64,000 nucleotides of DNA from NCBI RefSeq assembly GCF_002911695.1, contig NZ_PQBS01000027.1, positions 104,995 to 168,994 of the forward strand. The letters run 5' to 3'. Positions 35,498 to 45,264 of the stretch are shown here, piece after piece. The notes beneath the pieces are model-generated. The model saw only the letters and a list, made by a program, of their open reading frames with translations. It was not told where the DNA came from and did not search any database. The number at the start of each line of letters is the position of its first letter. Position 1 is the stretch's first letter. This stretch comes from Gracilimonas amylolytica. GTDB taxonomy: Bacteria > Bacteroidota > Rhodothermia > Balneolales > Balneolaceae. A program made the translations under genes and the position numbers.

Positions 35498-36964
35498 ATG
35501 GATTCAGAGAATCCCCTTGTAGGTAAAATTGAAGAGTGTTTCAGTGATCAGATCTCATCACTGGCACTCAAAGAAGCTTTCGAGTTCATCTTGAATGAAC
35601 CGAATGATGATTTCAAATTCCTTTCCTTTTCCATACACATTCCCACAGTTGATACTCTGGCGGTTCTGGAACAAAATGGAAAAACGGACAACTTTCAGTA
35701 TTTCTGGGAAAAGCCCACTGATAACTTCTCCATTGCAGCTGCAGGAGCAGTTCATCGCATCAAAACTACAGGTGAGCAACGTTTCAGGAATGCCTCTGAT
35801 GAGGGAAAGGAATTACTAAAGAGTGTTTACCATCTTTCTGAGGTCAAGCATCCCCTCGCTTCGGTACATTTACTGGGAGGCTTCTCATTTTTTGAGCATA
35901 ATATCAGTAAAGAATGGAGAGAATTTGGTGCCGGTTCCTTTACCCTGCCCGAATGGCTGCTGGTAAGAAAAGATGATCTCACCATACTTACCATAACGAA
36001 GAAGATCGATCGAAAGGCATCTGTTTCCACGAATATAGAAGCATTCATGATCTGCCTGAGTAAACTTGAAAGGATCTGTGATGCCGGCACCTATGACACT
36101 CAAGTCGATGCCTCATTCAACTCAAGCATTACCATACCGGAGAGAGAATCTGAAGAATACAACCAATGGGTGAATGCCGTTGAAAATGCTACGGACCTGA
36201 TCAAGGCAGACCGCTTTAAAAAGATCGTACTTGCCCGCCAATTGAAGGTTGAACTACACCGCCCGGCATCTGCAACCCGCATACTTAATCAACTGAGGAA
36301 TCAATATCCGGATTGCTATACCTTTATGGTTAGTCAGGATGGAGATTCTGCATTCCTGGGTTCCACGCCGGAACGGTTGGCTTCCTTCAACGATCGCCAA
36401 ATACAGACTGAGGGACTTGCAGGAAGTATCTCCCGTGGCAAAACAGCTTCGGAAGATGCCGCCCTTGAACACCGGCTGCTTCACAGTCAGAAAGACCTTA
36501 ATGAACACGCCTTTGTGCTTGACGCCATCGAGGAGCATTTGCAAAAATATTCGGATGTGTTTGAACATCCTGTTAATCCGGGCATAAAGAAGCTATCGAA
36601 CGTACAGCACTTATATACTCCGGTTCATGCTACCATTAAGAAAGGAGTATCCAGAACAGAGGTCTTATCAAAATTGCACCCAACACCGGCTGTAGGTGGT
36701 TATCCCAGAGATGCGGCCATGCCTTTTATCAACAAGCTGGAACACTTTGACCGTGGCTGGTATGCGGCCCCTGTGGGATGGATCAATGCCCATGGTAATG
36801 GAGAGTTCGTGGTGGCCATCAGAAGTGGATTATTAACAAATAATGAGGTGAGATTTTACGCAGGATGTGGTATTGTAGAGAACTCTGATCCCCACAAAGA
36901 ATGGGAAGAGACTAATTTGAAATTCATACCCATGTTAACTGCGTTGGAATATGCTAGAAAATGA
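35498..36964 (+). CDS. menF: Isochorismate synthase (menaquinone pathway)
   Basis: A 488-residue chorismate-binding enzyme that isomerises chorismate to isochorismate, the first step of menaquinone synthesis. The C-terminal half has the family motifs: FKKIVLARQ, FLGSTPERL, TEGLAGSISRG, LHPTPAVGGYPRDAA and FYAGCGIVENSDPHKEWEETNLKF. The preference for the menaquinone rather than siderophore enzyme comes from the adjacent menD. Start: the ATG at 35498 is chosen over two in-frame TTG just before it. Its stop overlaps the menD start by 14 bases. Confidence 0.92.
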   Translation: MDSENPLVGKIEECFSDQISSLALKEAFEFILNEPNDDFKFLSFSIHIPTVDTLAVLEQNGKTDNFQYFWEKPTDNFSIAAAGAVHRIKTTGEQRFRNASDEGKELLKSVYHLSEVKHPLASVHLLGGFSFFEHNISKEWREFGAGSFTLPEWLLVRKDDLTILTITKKIDRKASVSTNIEAFMICLSKLERICDAGTYDTQVDASFNSSITIPERESEEYNQWVNAVENATDLIKADRFKKIVLARQLKVELHRPASATRILNQLRNQYPDCYTFMVSQDGDSAFLGSTPERLASFNDRQIQTEGLAGSISRGKTASEDAALEHRLLHSQKDLNEHAFVLDAIEEHLQKYSDVFEHPVNPGIKKLSNVQHLYTPVHATIKKGVSRTEVLSKLHPTPAVGGYPRDAAMPFINKLEHFDRGWYAAPVGWINAHGNGEFVVAIRSGLLTNNEVRFYAGCGIVENSDPHKEWEETNLKFIPMLTALEYARK

Positions 36965-38660
36965 ACCTCAGAATTCAGCTTTTTATTGGAGTACAACATT
37001 TGTTAGGGCACTCTATGAACAAGGTATTGAGCAGGTAGTTATTTCTCCCGGTTCCCGCTCAACTTCGTTAACCCTTGCATTTTCGGCTCACTCCGGCTTT
37101 AAAAAACACATGGCCATAGACGAACGATCGGCAGGTTTTCTCGCCCTGGGAATCGCTAAATCGACGGGTGTGCCGACAGTTTTGGTGTGTACGTCAGGAA
37201 CGGCTTTAGCCAACTATTATCCGGCTGTTATTGAAGCTACACACTCCGGTGTGCCGCTTATCATTTTAAGTGCAGACCGTCCGCCACATTACAGGGGACT
37301 TGGAGCATCCCAAACCATCGATCAACAAAAGATCTTTGGCCATTATCCGGTATTCCATCATGAAGTAGGGGAACCTGATTCGAGTGATCGCAGTCACAAG
37401 CGATTGAAGCTGGCAGCTGTTCAGGCGGTACAAATGGCCGTTGAAAGATCCGGCGTCTCACACCTGAATTTCCCTTTTTCCAAACCTTTTGAGCCGGATC
37501 CTGACTACCTCAGGCAGGTTGAATTTGAAAACGAAAAGAGATCACGAAAACCTTTGCCTACCTATGAGCAGGAAATAGATTCTATGAAAATGGGTGAAAC
37601 CTTCTGGTCAGATCTCATTTCCGCTGAAAAGCCCTTGATCGTGGTTGGTCCTACCTCCAAATCCGATCAACTGGATTTCATCACTCCCCTGGCACGTGCT
37701 TTGAATGCTCCCATATTAGCTGAACCAGGATCTATGGTTCCATCCTCCCGGCATACCATTCAGGGATTCGACGGTTTTCTAAGAAATCCGGAAAACTGGG
37801 AGAACCTGAAAGCTGACCTCATATTACGATTTGGTCAACAGCCGGTCAGCAAAGCGCTAAATACCTACCTGGATAAACAGGCGGATAGTATGCAGATCAG
37901 CTTCATGAATCCAAATCAATGGATCGACGGCACATTATCTTCCGGAAAACAGGTCATCCTGAAAGCCCCACTCAAGATCTCTGAAGTTTCTGGTGTGGCA
38001 GATAAAAGCTGGCTGAAATCCTGGAAAGATTCTGAAAAAGCCTTCAAGACATTCAGGGAAGAACAGCTCCACCCTTCCACTCCTATTTCTGATGGATACG
38101 TGTTTTCAAAGATTATGGAAACACAGCCCAAGAAATCGTTTATCATGGCATCAAACTCATTTCCGGTGCGCGACATTTCATTGTTTGGGGAATTTGACGG
38201 CAAAGAGATCTATGTAAACCGGGGTGCAGCGGGTATTGACGGAATTACTTCTACGGCCATCGGATTGAGTATTGCTCAGGACAAACCCGGGATCTTATTT
38301 ACCGGAGACATTGCATTTTTGCACGACACCAATGCCCTTTTACTGGCTAAAAAAGTTAATCAACCTTTGGTCATTGTCGTTTTGAATAATGGTGGTGGAA
38401 CCATTTTCCGTATGCTCCCGGTATTTCAGCTTAAGGAGAAATACACCCCATATTTTGAGACACCCCACAGCGTTAAGATCGCTGCCCTTTGCCGGGCTCA
38501 CAATGTGGACCATACACTGGTATCAAGACCTGAACAGATCGTTTCCACTTTCGAAAATCTGATCAATCAGAAAGGACTACACGTTATGGAAGTCATGACA
38601 GGCCCGGATGAATCAATGTCTCAGCGACATGCTCTTTGGAATTTCAAGGTCAAAAATTAA
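36951..38660 (+). CDS. menD: 2-succinyl-5-enolpyruvyl-6-hydroxy-3-cyclohexene-1-carboxylate synthase
   Basis: A 569-residue ThDP-dependent enzyme that joins 2-oxoglutarate to isochorismate with loss of CO2. The N-terminal ThDP-proton domain has VVISPGSRSTSLTLAF with the catalytic-site glutamate IDERSAGFLALG; the C-terminal cofactor domain shows NRGAAGIDGITSTAIG and the ThDP/Mg motif GDIAFLHD...VVLNNGGGTIF. Length is typical. It overlaps menF by 14 bases and stands 2 bases before menH, so this is a tight operon. Confidence 0.93.
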   Translation: MLENEPQNSAFYWSTTFVRALYEQGIEQVVISPGSRSTSLTLAFSAHSGFKKHMAIDERSAGFLALGIAKSTGVPTVLVCTSGTALANYYPAVIEATHSGVPLIILSADRPPHYRGLGASQTIDQQKIFGHYPVFHHEVGEPDSSDRSHKRLKLAAVQAVQMAVERSGVSHLNFPFSKPFEPDPDYLRQVEFENEKRSRKPLPTYEQEIDSMKMGETFWSDLISAEKPLIVVGPTSKSDQLDFITPLARALNAPILAEPGSMVPSSRHTIQGFDGFLRNPENWENLKADLILRFGQQPVSKALNTYLDKQADSMQISFMNPNQWIDGTLSSGKQVILKAPLKISEVSGVADKSWLKSWKDSEKAFKTFREEQLHPSTPISDGYVFSKIMETQPKKSFIMASNSFPVRDISLFGEFDGKEIYVNRGAAGIDGITSTAIGLSIAQDKPGILFTGDIAFLHDTNALLLAKKVNQPLVIVVLNNGGGTIFRMLPVFQLKEKYTPYFETPHSVKIAALCRAHNVDHTLVSRPEQIVSTFENLINQKGLHVMEVMTGPDESMSQRHALWNFKVKN

Positions 38661-38662
38661 GC

Positions 38663-39478
38663 ATGACTATCAAGGTTCGTGGCGTTGCTTATCATTTTGA
38701 GTTACATCAGGAAGATCCTGCGCTGCCTACCCTTGTTTTACTTCACGGATTTATGGGTAGCGGAGAGGTTTTTGAGCATCTTATTGAGAACCTTAAAGAG
38801 TATTGCAATCCGGTAACTATTGATTTGTTGGGTCACGGACAAAGTGAAGGAGCAGAACTCCACTATCGGTTTTCAACCAAAGAGCAGGTTGCGGACCTCA
38901 GTAAACTGATCTCAGAACAACTCCATGTGCCTCTCTTTCTTTATGGATACAGCATGGGTGGTCGATTAGCCCTACAGCTCTCCATTCATCGATCTGACCT
39001 TTTCAAGGGATTGATACTTGAGAGCGCGACCTTTGGGATCGAAGGCGAAACGGAACGGCAGGCCCGGCAGGCATTGGATGCACGTCGTGCAGATGCCATT
39101 ACCGGTAACTTTGAGGGGTTCCTTACTGAATGGCAACAAAAGCCTATGTTTCGTTCAGCCAACATAGCTCCTTCTTTCATGGAAAACATGATGAACATTC
39201 AAATGAATCAGGATCCGTTCTGGTTATCGAATGCACTGCTCGGGTTTGGAACAGGAACCATGCCCTGTGTAAAGGACAGATTATCGGAGATCCCGATCCC
39301 GGTTCAGCTTATTGCCGGCAAAAATGATTCTAAATTTCTCCATATCAACAATCAAATGGAGAAAGAGCTTACGGACGGATCATTTACCATTGTTGAAGAT
39401 GCCGGCCATCGTATCCATTTGGAACAACCCAAAAAATTGAATAGAATTCTTAAATCATTTATACAAAACCATAGCTGA
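38663..39478 (+). CDS. menH: 2-succinyl-6-hydroxy-2,4-cyclohexadiene-1-carboxylate synthase
   Basis: A 271-residue alpha/beta hydrolase-fold lyase that removes pyruvate from the MenD product. Nucleophile S97 lies in GYSMGGRLAL, the oxyanion region is LLHGFMGSGEVF, and the acid and histidine are in LIAGKNDSKF and EDAGHRIHLEQP. This order and the position between menD and menB identify it. Start: the ATG at 38663 follows the menD stop directly; an in-frame codon at 38636 would overlap menD. It ends 2 bases before menB. Confidence 0.88.
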   Translation: MTIKVRGVAYHFELHQEDPALPTLVLLHGFMGSGEVFEHLIENLKEYCNPVTIDLLGHGQSEGAELHYRFSTKEQVADLSKLISEQLHVPLFLYGYSMGGRLALQLSIHRSDLFKGLILESATFGIEGETERQARQALDARRADAITGNFEGFLTEWQQKPMFRSANIAPSFMENMMNIQMNQDPFWLSNALLGFGTGTMPCVKDRLSEIPIPVQLIAGKNDSKFLHINNQMEKELTDGSFTIVEDAGHRIHLEQPKKLNRILKSFIQNHS

Positions 39479-39480
39479 TC

Positions 39481-40317
39481 ATGAATTGGAAAACGGTCAA
39501 AGAATACGAAGATATCACTTACAAGAAATCGAATGGAGTAGCCCGGATCGCCTTTAACCGGCCTGAGATTCGCAATGCCTTTCGCCCTAAAACAGTCTTC
39601 GAATTATACGAGGCACTGAGTGATGCAAAGGAAGATAATAACATAGGGGTTGTTTTGATCAGTGGCGAGGGGCCATCTCCAAAAGATGGAAAATGGGCCT
39701 TTTGCTCAGGTGGTGACCAATCGGTTCGAACCAAAACAGGTTATCAGGGTGAGGATGGCATTGCACGGCTGAATATCCTTGAGGTACAGCGGCTTATTCG
39801 GTTCATGCCTAAGGTGGTCATTGCCGTGGTACCGGGCTGGGCCGTAGGTGGTGGTCATAGCCTTCATGTTGTGTGTGATCTCACCCTTGCCAGCAAAGAG
39901 CACGCTATCTTCAAACAAACTGATACCGATGTAGCCAGTTTTGATGGTGGTTTCGGTTCAGCCCTGTTAGCACGTCAGGTGGGACAAAAACGAGCCCGGG
40001 AGATCTTTTTCCTCGGGGCAAACTACTCAGCTCAGGAAGCTTACGAAATGGGTATGGTGAATAAAGTGGTTCCTCACGATGAGTTGGAAAAAGTAGCTTA
40101 CGAATGGGCACAGGAGATCCTGACTAAAAGCCCAACCGCTACCAAAATGGCTAAATTTGCCTTCAATGCTATTGATGATGGCATGGTGGGACAGCAGGTA
40201 TTTGCCGGAGAAGCCACACGATTGGCCTATATGACCGATGAAGCCGAAGAAGGTCGCAATGCCTTCCTTGAAAAACGAAAGCCGAACTGGGATAAATTTG
40301 ACCGTTCCCCGTCATAG
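39481..40317 (+). CDS. menB: 1,4-dihydroxy-2-naphthoyl-CoA synthase
   Basis: A 278-residue crotonase-fold enzyme that closes the naphthoquinone ring of o-succinylbenzoyl-CoA. Family signs: ARIAFNRPEIRNAFRPKTV, the active-site loop WAFCSGGDQSVR, VPGWAVGGGHSLHVVCDLTLAS and the C-terminal region KRKPNWDKFDR, which is specific for MenB. It is the fourth gene of the first menaquinone block. A small GNAT gene follows 35 bases later. Confidence 0.94.
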   Translation: MNWKTVKEYEDITYKKSNGVARIAFNRPEIRNAFRPKTVFELYEALSDAKEDNNIGVVLISGEGPSPKDGKWAFCSGGDQSVRTKTGYQGEDGIARLNILEVQRLIRFMPKVVIAVVPGWAVGGGHSLHVVCDLTLASKEHAIFKQTDTDVASFDGGFGSALLARQVGQKRAREIFFLGANYSAQEAYEMGMVNKVVPHDELEKVAYEWAQEILTKSPTATKMAKFAFNAIDDGMVGQQVFAGEATRLAYMTDEAEEGRNAFLEKRKPNWDKFDRSPS

Positions 40318-40352
40318 GTAATTAATCAGATCAAACAACAGGAACTACTCTT

Positions 40353-40631
40353 ATGGATATTATGCATCAGGAAACAGATCACAAAGGTGAATTCTTTATC
40401 GAGAAGGAAGGGGAACGTATTGCTGAGATGACCTACTCAAAAGCCGGCAGTGACAAGATCATCATTGATCACACGGAGGTCTTTGAGGTCGGTCGCGGCA
40501 AAGGATACGGCAAAAAGCTTGTGAAACACGGCGTTCAGTTTGCCAGGGATAATGATCTTAAAGTGATGCCTTTATGCCCTTTTGCCAAGGCGATCATCAT
40601 GAAGGACGAGTCCTTACAGGATGTATTATAA
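40353..40631 (+). CDS. Small GNAT-fold N-acetyltransferase (YjdJ/NATD1-like)
   Basis: A 92-residue minimal GNAT domain. It has the beta-strand FFIEKEGERIAEMTYSKAG, and the acetyl-CoA loop GRGKGYGKKLV, followed by the C-terminal LKVMPLCPFAKAIIM strand found in the YjdJ/NATD1 group. Acceptor unknown. It is behind menB on the same strand and may ride on its transcript, although it has no obvious part in menaquinone synthesis. Confidence 0.82.
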   Translation: MDIMHQETDHKGEFFIEKEGERIAEMTYSKAGSDKIIIDHTEVFEVGRGKGYGKKLVKHGVQFARDNDLKVMPLCPFAKAIIMKDESLQDVL

Positions 40632-40647
40632 ATGTTCCAAGACCGCA

Positions 40648-40926
40648 TCACATGCGGTACATCTCTTCCATGCCTGACATCATTGTTCCCGCAAACAAAA
40701 GTATAAAAAGTAGATAGAGTACGGTAAAGATCAGATAGACGATCAGGACTGCTCTCGCCCAGTTTCTTTTATTGGGATTGATGTGATCATTCAGGGACCA
40801 AAAGATCAGCATCACCAGGCCGATCAAAGGCAGAAAAGACAAAAATACCGTGATAACCCAATCTCTCAAACCCATTTCAGGATGGTTGGGTTGAGGTGAT
40901 TCAAAAGTATTGATGTGATCGTTCAT
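40648..40926 (-). CDS. Unknown small membrane protein with two hydrophobic segments
   Basis: A 92-residue protein, not recognised by name. After a 24-residue polar N-terminus come a membrane segment (about residues 25-45, VITVFLSFLPLIGLVMLIFW), a short polar loop with NPNKRNWARA, a second segment (about 58-80) and a methionine-rich tail. The two-segment hairpin with a NxNKxNWAR loop is common among uncharacterised Bacteroidota proteins. Its 3' end converges with the GNAT gene (16 bases apart). Confidence 0.6.
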   Translation of the reverse strand: MNDHINTFESPQPNHPEMGLRDWVITVFLSFLPLIGLVMLIFWSLNDHINPNKRNWARAVLIVYLIFTVLYLLFILLFAGTMMSGMEEMYRM

Positions 40927-40976
40927 AATAATTGATATGTCGGCTTTTCACTTAAACGGAAATAAATACCAGAAAG

Positions 40977-41429
40977 TTACTTCACCTGAATGGACATAGA
41001 GCTTGTTTTCTCATCGATACTGAAATGAGCATCTTTCCAGGATGCCGGGCCAAATTTTCCCCTGGCATTGTTTGAAAAACCATAGGCTTCCTTGGGTATC
41101 CCAAGAAAATTAGAATCCAGTTTCCCATTAACGTTTTTATCATGATAAACGGCAATGGCATACTTTCCATAAGGCAATTCAACGTCATCCCAGATAACCG
41201 AATCACTCCTGACTTCAAGAACTACTGCATGGAGTGGATCTTCTTTTTCACCATAAGATTTTTCAGAATTGAAGACAGCCACGCGGACTTCCCCCTCTAT
41301 GTCTGAAATGCCTTCGATCACCAATTCAAAGCTTGAGACCTTTCGTTCTTTTTCCGGATAGGATATCTCCTGGGCAAACACATTCATGGTGAAAATTGAC
41401 GTTATTAAAAAAGCATAGACTGATTTCAT
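40977..41429 (-). CDS. DUF2141 secreted protein
   Basis: A 150-residue exported protein. The N-terminal signal peptide (about residues 1-19, ending FAQ) is followed by a beta-sandwich DUF2141 domain: LVIEGISDIEGEVRVAVFNSEKSYG, LPYGKYAIAVYHDKNVNGKLDSNFLGIPKEAYGFSNNARG, with the family's conserved NGKLD and P-E-YGFSNN motifs. Function is unknown; the DxNxNGxLD stretch could bind calcium. It is a stand-alone gene. Confidence 0.85.
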   Translation of the reverse strand: MKSVYAFLITSIFTMNVFAQEISYPEKERKVSSFELVIEGISDIEGEVRVAVFNSEKSYGEKEDPLHAVVLEVRSDSVIWDDVELPYGKYAIAVYHDKNVNGKLDSNFLGIPKEAYGFSNNARGKFGPASWKDAHFSIDEKTSSMSIQVK

Positions 41430-41498
41430 TAAGCAGTATCTGAATTTGATTTGATATAATGTGAACCGAAACTGATCACTGAATAAAACTAAGCACTT

Positions 41499-41837
41499 TC
41501 AAAATAGTTTCATACCGTTTTTAACTGAAGTATCAGGAACCGCTAATACTACCCTGCCTTCTTCATCCGGGAATCCGGTCACCAGGCATTCGGACATGAA
41601 GGGCCCGATCTGTTTGGGAGGAAAGTTTACCACAGCAATTACCTGCTTCCCAACTAACTCCTCTTTCGAGTAAAGGTCCGTTATCTGAGCCGAAGAACGC
41701 TTCTTTCCTATCGGTTCTCCAAAATCTATTGTCAACTTGTAAGCCGGTTTATGAGCCTCCGGAAAATCTTCTGCCTCCCTGATCGTACCTGTTCTCAGTT
41801 CTATTTTTTCAAAATCACTCCAGCTGATAGTATCCAT
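41499..41837 (-). CDS. csaA: CsaA-like tRNA-binding domain protein
   Basis: A 112-residue EMAP/OB-fold domain of the CsaA type. Hallmarks are RTGTIREAEDFPEAHKPAYKLTIDFG, QITDLYSKEELVGKQVIAVVNFPPKQIGPFMSECLVTGF and the end of the fold LAVPD. CsaA is a dimeric tRNA-binding protein with reported chaperone/secretion roles in Bacillus. Length equals the family's. It stands 12 bases past the poly-U tract of the glnN terminator (41854-41886). Confidence 0.88.
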   Translation of the reverse strand: MDTISWSDFEKIELRTGTIREAEDFPEAHKPAYKLTIDFGEPIGKKRSSAQITDLYSKEELVGKQVIAVVNFPPKQIGPFMSECLVTGFPDEEGRVVLAVPDTSVKNGMKLF

Positions 41838-41853
41838 GTAACGTCATTTAATT

Positions 41854-41886
41854 AAAAAACCCTGTCTTCTTCAAAAAAAGACAGGG
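41854..41886 (-). terminator. Rho-independent terminator of glnN
   Basis: A 9-bp perfect stem (CCCTGTCTT at 41860-41868, AAGACAGGG at 41878-41886), loop of 9, then TTTTTT on the minus strand, 35 bases past the glnN stop codon. Confidence 0.88.
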
Positions 41887-41920
41887 CTTTAATTTAACCA
41901 TTTAAAAGAAACCTAAAAGG

Positions 41921-44095
41921 CTACTTGATGAACAGCATCTCACGATATACCGGCAATGGCCAGTAGTCATCAGCAACATAACGCTCAAGGAAATCGATGG
42001 CATCACGGATCTCCGTCATCACCGGAAGAACTTCAGACTCCACCTTGGCTGCATGCTCTGAGGTATTCTTGTATTTCAGATTAGCCTGAACATCGGCCAG
42101 TTTATCGAGGGCTGATCCCAGTTTATTCAAACCGTCGTTTACTTTAGCCAGCATGGATCTGGATCCTGAGTTATCCAGCCCAAGATCACCGGACTGTTCT
42201 GCCGCTTTGCTGAGTTCACCAATATATCGAACCGTTGCCGGGTAGATCATGGTCTTCGCGATCGACTCAATGGTATCCACCTCAATGGTACGGGTGGTGA
42301 TATACTGCTCCGTCCAGATCTCTTTACGGGAATGGATCTCTTTTTCGTTCAGTACTTTGTACTTTTTGAACAGCTTGATGTTTTCCTTGTTGCTAAGATA
42401 TGGAATGGCATCCGGTGTCGTCTTCAGGTTCAGTAAACCACGTTTTTTAGCTTCTTTTTGCCAGTCATCTGAGTAACCGTCACCATTAAAGATCACCGAT
42501 TTACATTCCTTAAGTCTGTCAGATAAAACCTTACCTAAAGCCTTTTCAATTGAACCCTTTTTGCTGGCCTTTTTCAGGTCTTCTGTCATATCCTCTATCG
42601 CTTCCGCCACAATTGTGTTCAATACTACGATCGGGAATGAAGGCGACTGATTTGAACCGAGTGCACGGAATTCAAATTTATTACCGGTAAAAGCAAAGGG
42701 TGAGGTCCGGTTACGATCCCCTGCGTGTTTTGGCAAATGTGGAAGAACCGGAGTTCCGAGACCTAATAATCCACCTTGTTTGGAGCTTTTTGCCCCTCCA
42801 TTTACCAATTGCTCAATAATATCATGCAGTTGTTCTCCAATAAAAGAAGAGATAATGGCAGGCGGTGCCTCATTGGCTCCTAAACGGTGATCGTTTCCGG
42901 CATGTGCCACAGAGATCCTGACCAGATCCTGATGACGATATAGCCCCAGTAAAACCGCCGTAAAGAAGAACAGGAACTTCATGTTCTCGTGTGGACTCTC
43001 CCCCGGTTCCAGCAGATTGTCACCTTCAATAGTAGAAAGTGACCAGTTCAAATGCTTACCGCTACCGTTCAATCCATCGAATGGTTTTTCGTGGAGCAGG
43101 CATTCCAATCCGTATTTTTTGGCCACTTTTTTAAGAACCATCATGGTTAACTGCTGGTGATCGGCCGCCACGTTTGCCATCTCAAAGATCGGGGCCAGCT
43201 CATACTGACTTGGAGCTACTTCATTATGCCGGGTTTTGACCGGTACACCGAGTTTATACAATTCTTTTTCAACTTCCAGCATATACGACAGAACACGTTC
43301 CGGAATAGATCCGAAATAGTGATCATCCAGTTCCTGTCCGCGTGGGGGTTTTGCACCGACCAGGGTTCTGCCTGAGGTCAGGATATCGGGTCGCCGGTAC
43401 ACAAATTCCTGATCGATCAGGAAGTACTCTTGTTCACAACCAACCGTTGAAAGTGCACGCTTAGTCTTAACACCAAACAACTCAAGGGCACTTTTGGTAG
43501 CTTTATTCAGTGCCTCATTCGACCTTAGGAGCGGCGTTTTATGATCCAGAGCTTCCCCTTTCCAGGAAGCAAAGGCTGTTGGGATACAAAGATAAGTTCC
43601 ATTTTGATTCTCGATGATAAATGCCGGCGATGTCGGATCCCAGGCAGTATAACCGCGAGCTTCAAACGTAGGGCGAAGTCCTCCACTCGGAAAACTGGAA
43701 GCATCCGGTTCACCCTGTATCAATTCCTTTCCGGAAAAGACGGCCATAGCTCCACCCCCCTGATTTGGAGTGATAAAACTATCATGCTTTTCAGCTGTCG
43801 ATCCCGTCAGTGGTTGAAACCAGTGGGTGTAATGAGTAGCACCTTTTTCAGTTGCCCAGTCTTTCATGGCTAACGCCACCGCATCAGCTACATCAATGTT
43901 CAGAGGTTCGCCTTCATCTATGGTTTTCTGAAGGTCTTTCCAGGCTGCTTTCGGCAGCCGTTCTTCGAGTTTATCCAGGGTAAGGGTGTTCTTACCGAAG
44001 ATCTCAGGAATGTCCATGGATGTACTTCTAACCTCACCCGGCCTGAAATTTCGTGCAGCTGCTAAGTTATCGTATCGTTGGATAGCCTTGGTCAT
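41921..44095 (-). CDS. glnN: Type III glutamine synthetase
   Basis: A 724-residue enzyme, the typical GSIII length (about 700-730), making glutamine from glutamate and ammonia with ATP. It has the N-terminal beta-grasp-like region, the metal-site motif [11 protein letters not shown], the ammonia-site stretch [30 protein letters not shown] and the [13 protein letters not shown] region near the glutamate-binding site. GSIII is common in Bacteroidota and cyanobacteria and is not regulated by adenylylation. It has its own promoter box (44137-44144) and terminator and thus is a single-gene unit. Confidence 0.94.
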   Translation of the reverse strand: MTKAIQRYDNLAAARNFRPGEVRSTSMDIPEIFGKNTLTLDKLEERLPKAAWKDLQKTIDEGEPLNIDVADAVALAMKDWATEKGATHYTHWFQPLTGSTAEKHDSFITPNQGGGAMAVFSGKELIQGEPDASSFPSGGLRPTFEARGYTAWDPTSPAFIIENQNGTYLCIPTAFASWKGEALDHKTPLLRSNEALNKATKSALELFGVKTKRALSTVGCEQEYFLIDQEFVYRRPDILTSGRTLVGAKPPRGQELDDHYFGSIPERVLSYMLEVEKELYKLGVPVKTRHNEVAPSQYELAPIFEMANVAADHQQLTMMVLKKVAKKYGLECLLHEKPFDGLNGSGKHLNWSLSTIEGDNLLEPGESPHENMKFLFFFTAVLLGLYRHQDLVRISVAHAGNDHRLGANEAPPAIISSFIGEQLHDIIEQLVNGGAKSSKQGGLLGLGTPVLPHLPKHAGDRNRTSPFAFTGNKFEFRALGSNQSPSFPIVVLNTIVAEAIEDMTEDLKKASKKGSIEKALGKVLSDRLKECKSVIFNGDGYSDDWQKEAKKRGLLNLKTTPDAIPYLSNKENIKLFKKYKVLNEKEIHSRKEIWTEQYITTRTIEVDTIESIAKTMIYPATVRYIGELSKAAEQSGDLGLDNSGSRSMLAKVNDGLNKLGSALDKLADVQANLKYKNTSEHAAKVESEVLPVMTEIRDAIDFLERYVADDYWPLPVYREMLFIK

Positions 44096-44136
44096 GTGAT
44101 TCTTTAAAAAGTTTGGTTATTTGTTGAAATGACGAC

Positions 44137-44144
44137 CAAATATA
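44137..44144 (-). promoter_or_regulatory. -7 promoter box of glnN
   Basis: TATATTTG on the minus strand, full TAnnTTTG match, with a TTG about 21 bases further upstream as possible -33 element. It lies 41 bases before the ATG. Confidence 0.5.
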
Positions 44145-44376
44145 AAGCTATTTATTTCTTTTACTCAACTTATTTAATAAATATTTTATCAACATATAAC
44201 TATTACAGGCATTTTAAACCTCTTACTTTATTTTATTAAGAATAACCGAAGCCTGAACCGCTTTCAGCCTTAATAATTTTTCTGCTTTGGGTTATCTCTT
44301 CACTTTTTAAGCCACCTTCAAAAGCTGTATCTTTTACGATCATTTTATCCACAACCAATCCTGAAAATTAAATTCC

Positions 44377-45264
44377 TTGAATTCATCAAAGTTGAGACTA
44401 TGGATCGAAGCAGCACGCCCTCAAACTCTTCCGGCCGCTATCGTTCCGGTCATTGTTGGAGCCTCTCTGGCTTACCGGGTTGATCTTATTAACTGGGAAA
44501 ATTCAACCGTTGCCCTGATCTGTGCTCTTCTCATTCAGATCGGTACTAACTTTGCCAACGATTATTTTGATTTCATTAAGGGATCGGACACCGAAGATCG
44601 CATTGGGTTCCGAAGGGCCACAGCTTCCGGCTTAATATCACCCGAGCAAATGAAAAGTGCTACCATTCTTACTATGGCCCTTGCTTTTATTATGGGACTC
44701 TACCTGGTCTGGTCTGCCGGCTGGATCGTGTTGTTGATTGGAATTCTCTCTCTCATTTTTGGGGTTTTGTACACGGGTGGACCTTTTCCCTTAGGCTATA
44801 ACGGCCTGGGAGATGTCTTTGTGTTCATCTTCTTTGGCTTTGTTGCTGTTATGACTACCTACTATGTAAATGCTTTGGAATGGTCTGAAGCTTCATTCTG
44901 GGTCTCCATTGGCGTGGGAGCCTTATGTGTCAATATTCTGGTGGTCAATAATCTCAGGGATGTGGAGCAGGATAAGCGATCCGGCAAAAGAACCCTTGGA
45001 GTTTTACTGGGTGAAAATGCCTTGAAGTTTGAGTACATACTCATGGCGGCTTTAGCCTACGCCATTCCACCCCATTTCTACTTCGTTTTGGATTTTGATC
45101 AATGGATACTCCTTCCGTTTACAGCCGCTCCACTGCTAATATATTACAGCTATCAGATCTGCACAGAAACCGATAAAACTAAACTCAACGGAATGCTTGA
45201 AAAGACGGCTAAATTTATGATATTATATGGCTTTCTGTTTTCTATCGGTATACTCATGAATTAA
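44377..45264 (+). CDS. menA: 1,4-dihydroxy-2-naphthoate polyprenyltransferase
   Basis: A 295-residue UbiA-type membrane enzyme that attaches the polyprenyl chain and removes CO2. It has about eight or nine membrane segments. The first aspartate motif NDYFDFIKGSD is at 61-71 and the second, NLRDVEQDKRSGKRTL, at about 190-205. Start: a TTG codon is used, because the N-terminus it gives (NSSKLRLWIEAARPQTLPAA) is the family's and no ATG lies in frame nearby. The TAA stop shares its last base with the menC ATG. Confidence 0.92.
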   Translation: MNSSKLRLWIEAARPQTLPAAIVPVIVGASLAYRVDLINWENSTVALICALLIQIGTNFANDYFDFIKGSDTEDRIGFRRATASGLISPEQMKSATILTMALAFIMGLYLVWSAGWIVLLIGILSLIFGVLYTGGPFPLGYNGLGDVFVFIFFGFVAVMTTYYVNALEWSEASFWVSIGVGALCVNILVVNNLRDVEQDKRSGKRTLGVLLGENALKFEYILMAALAYAIPPHFYFVLDFDQWILLPFTAAPLLIYYSYQICTETDKTKLNGMLEKTAKFMILYGFLFSIGILMN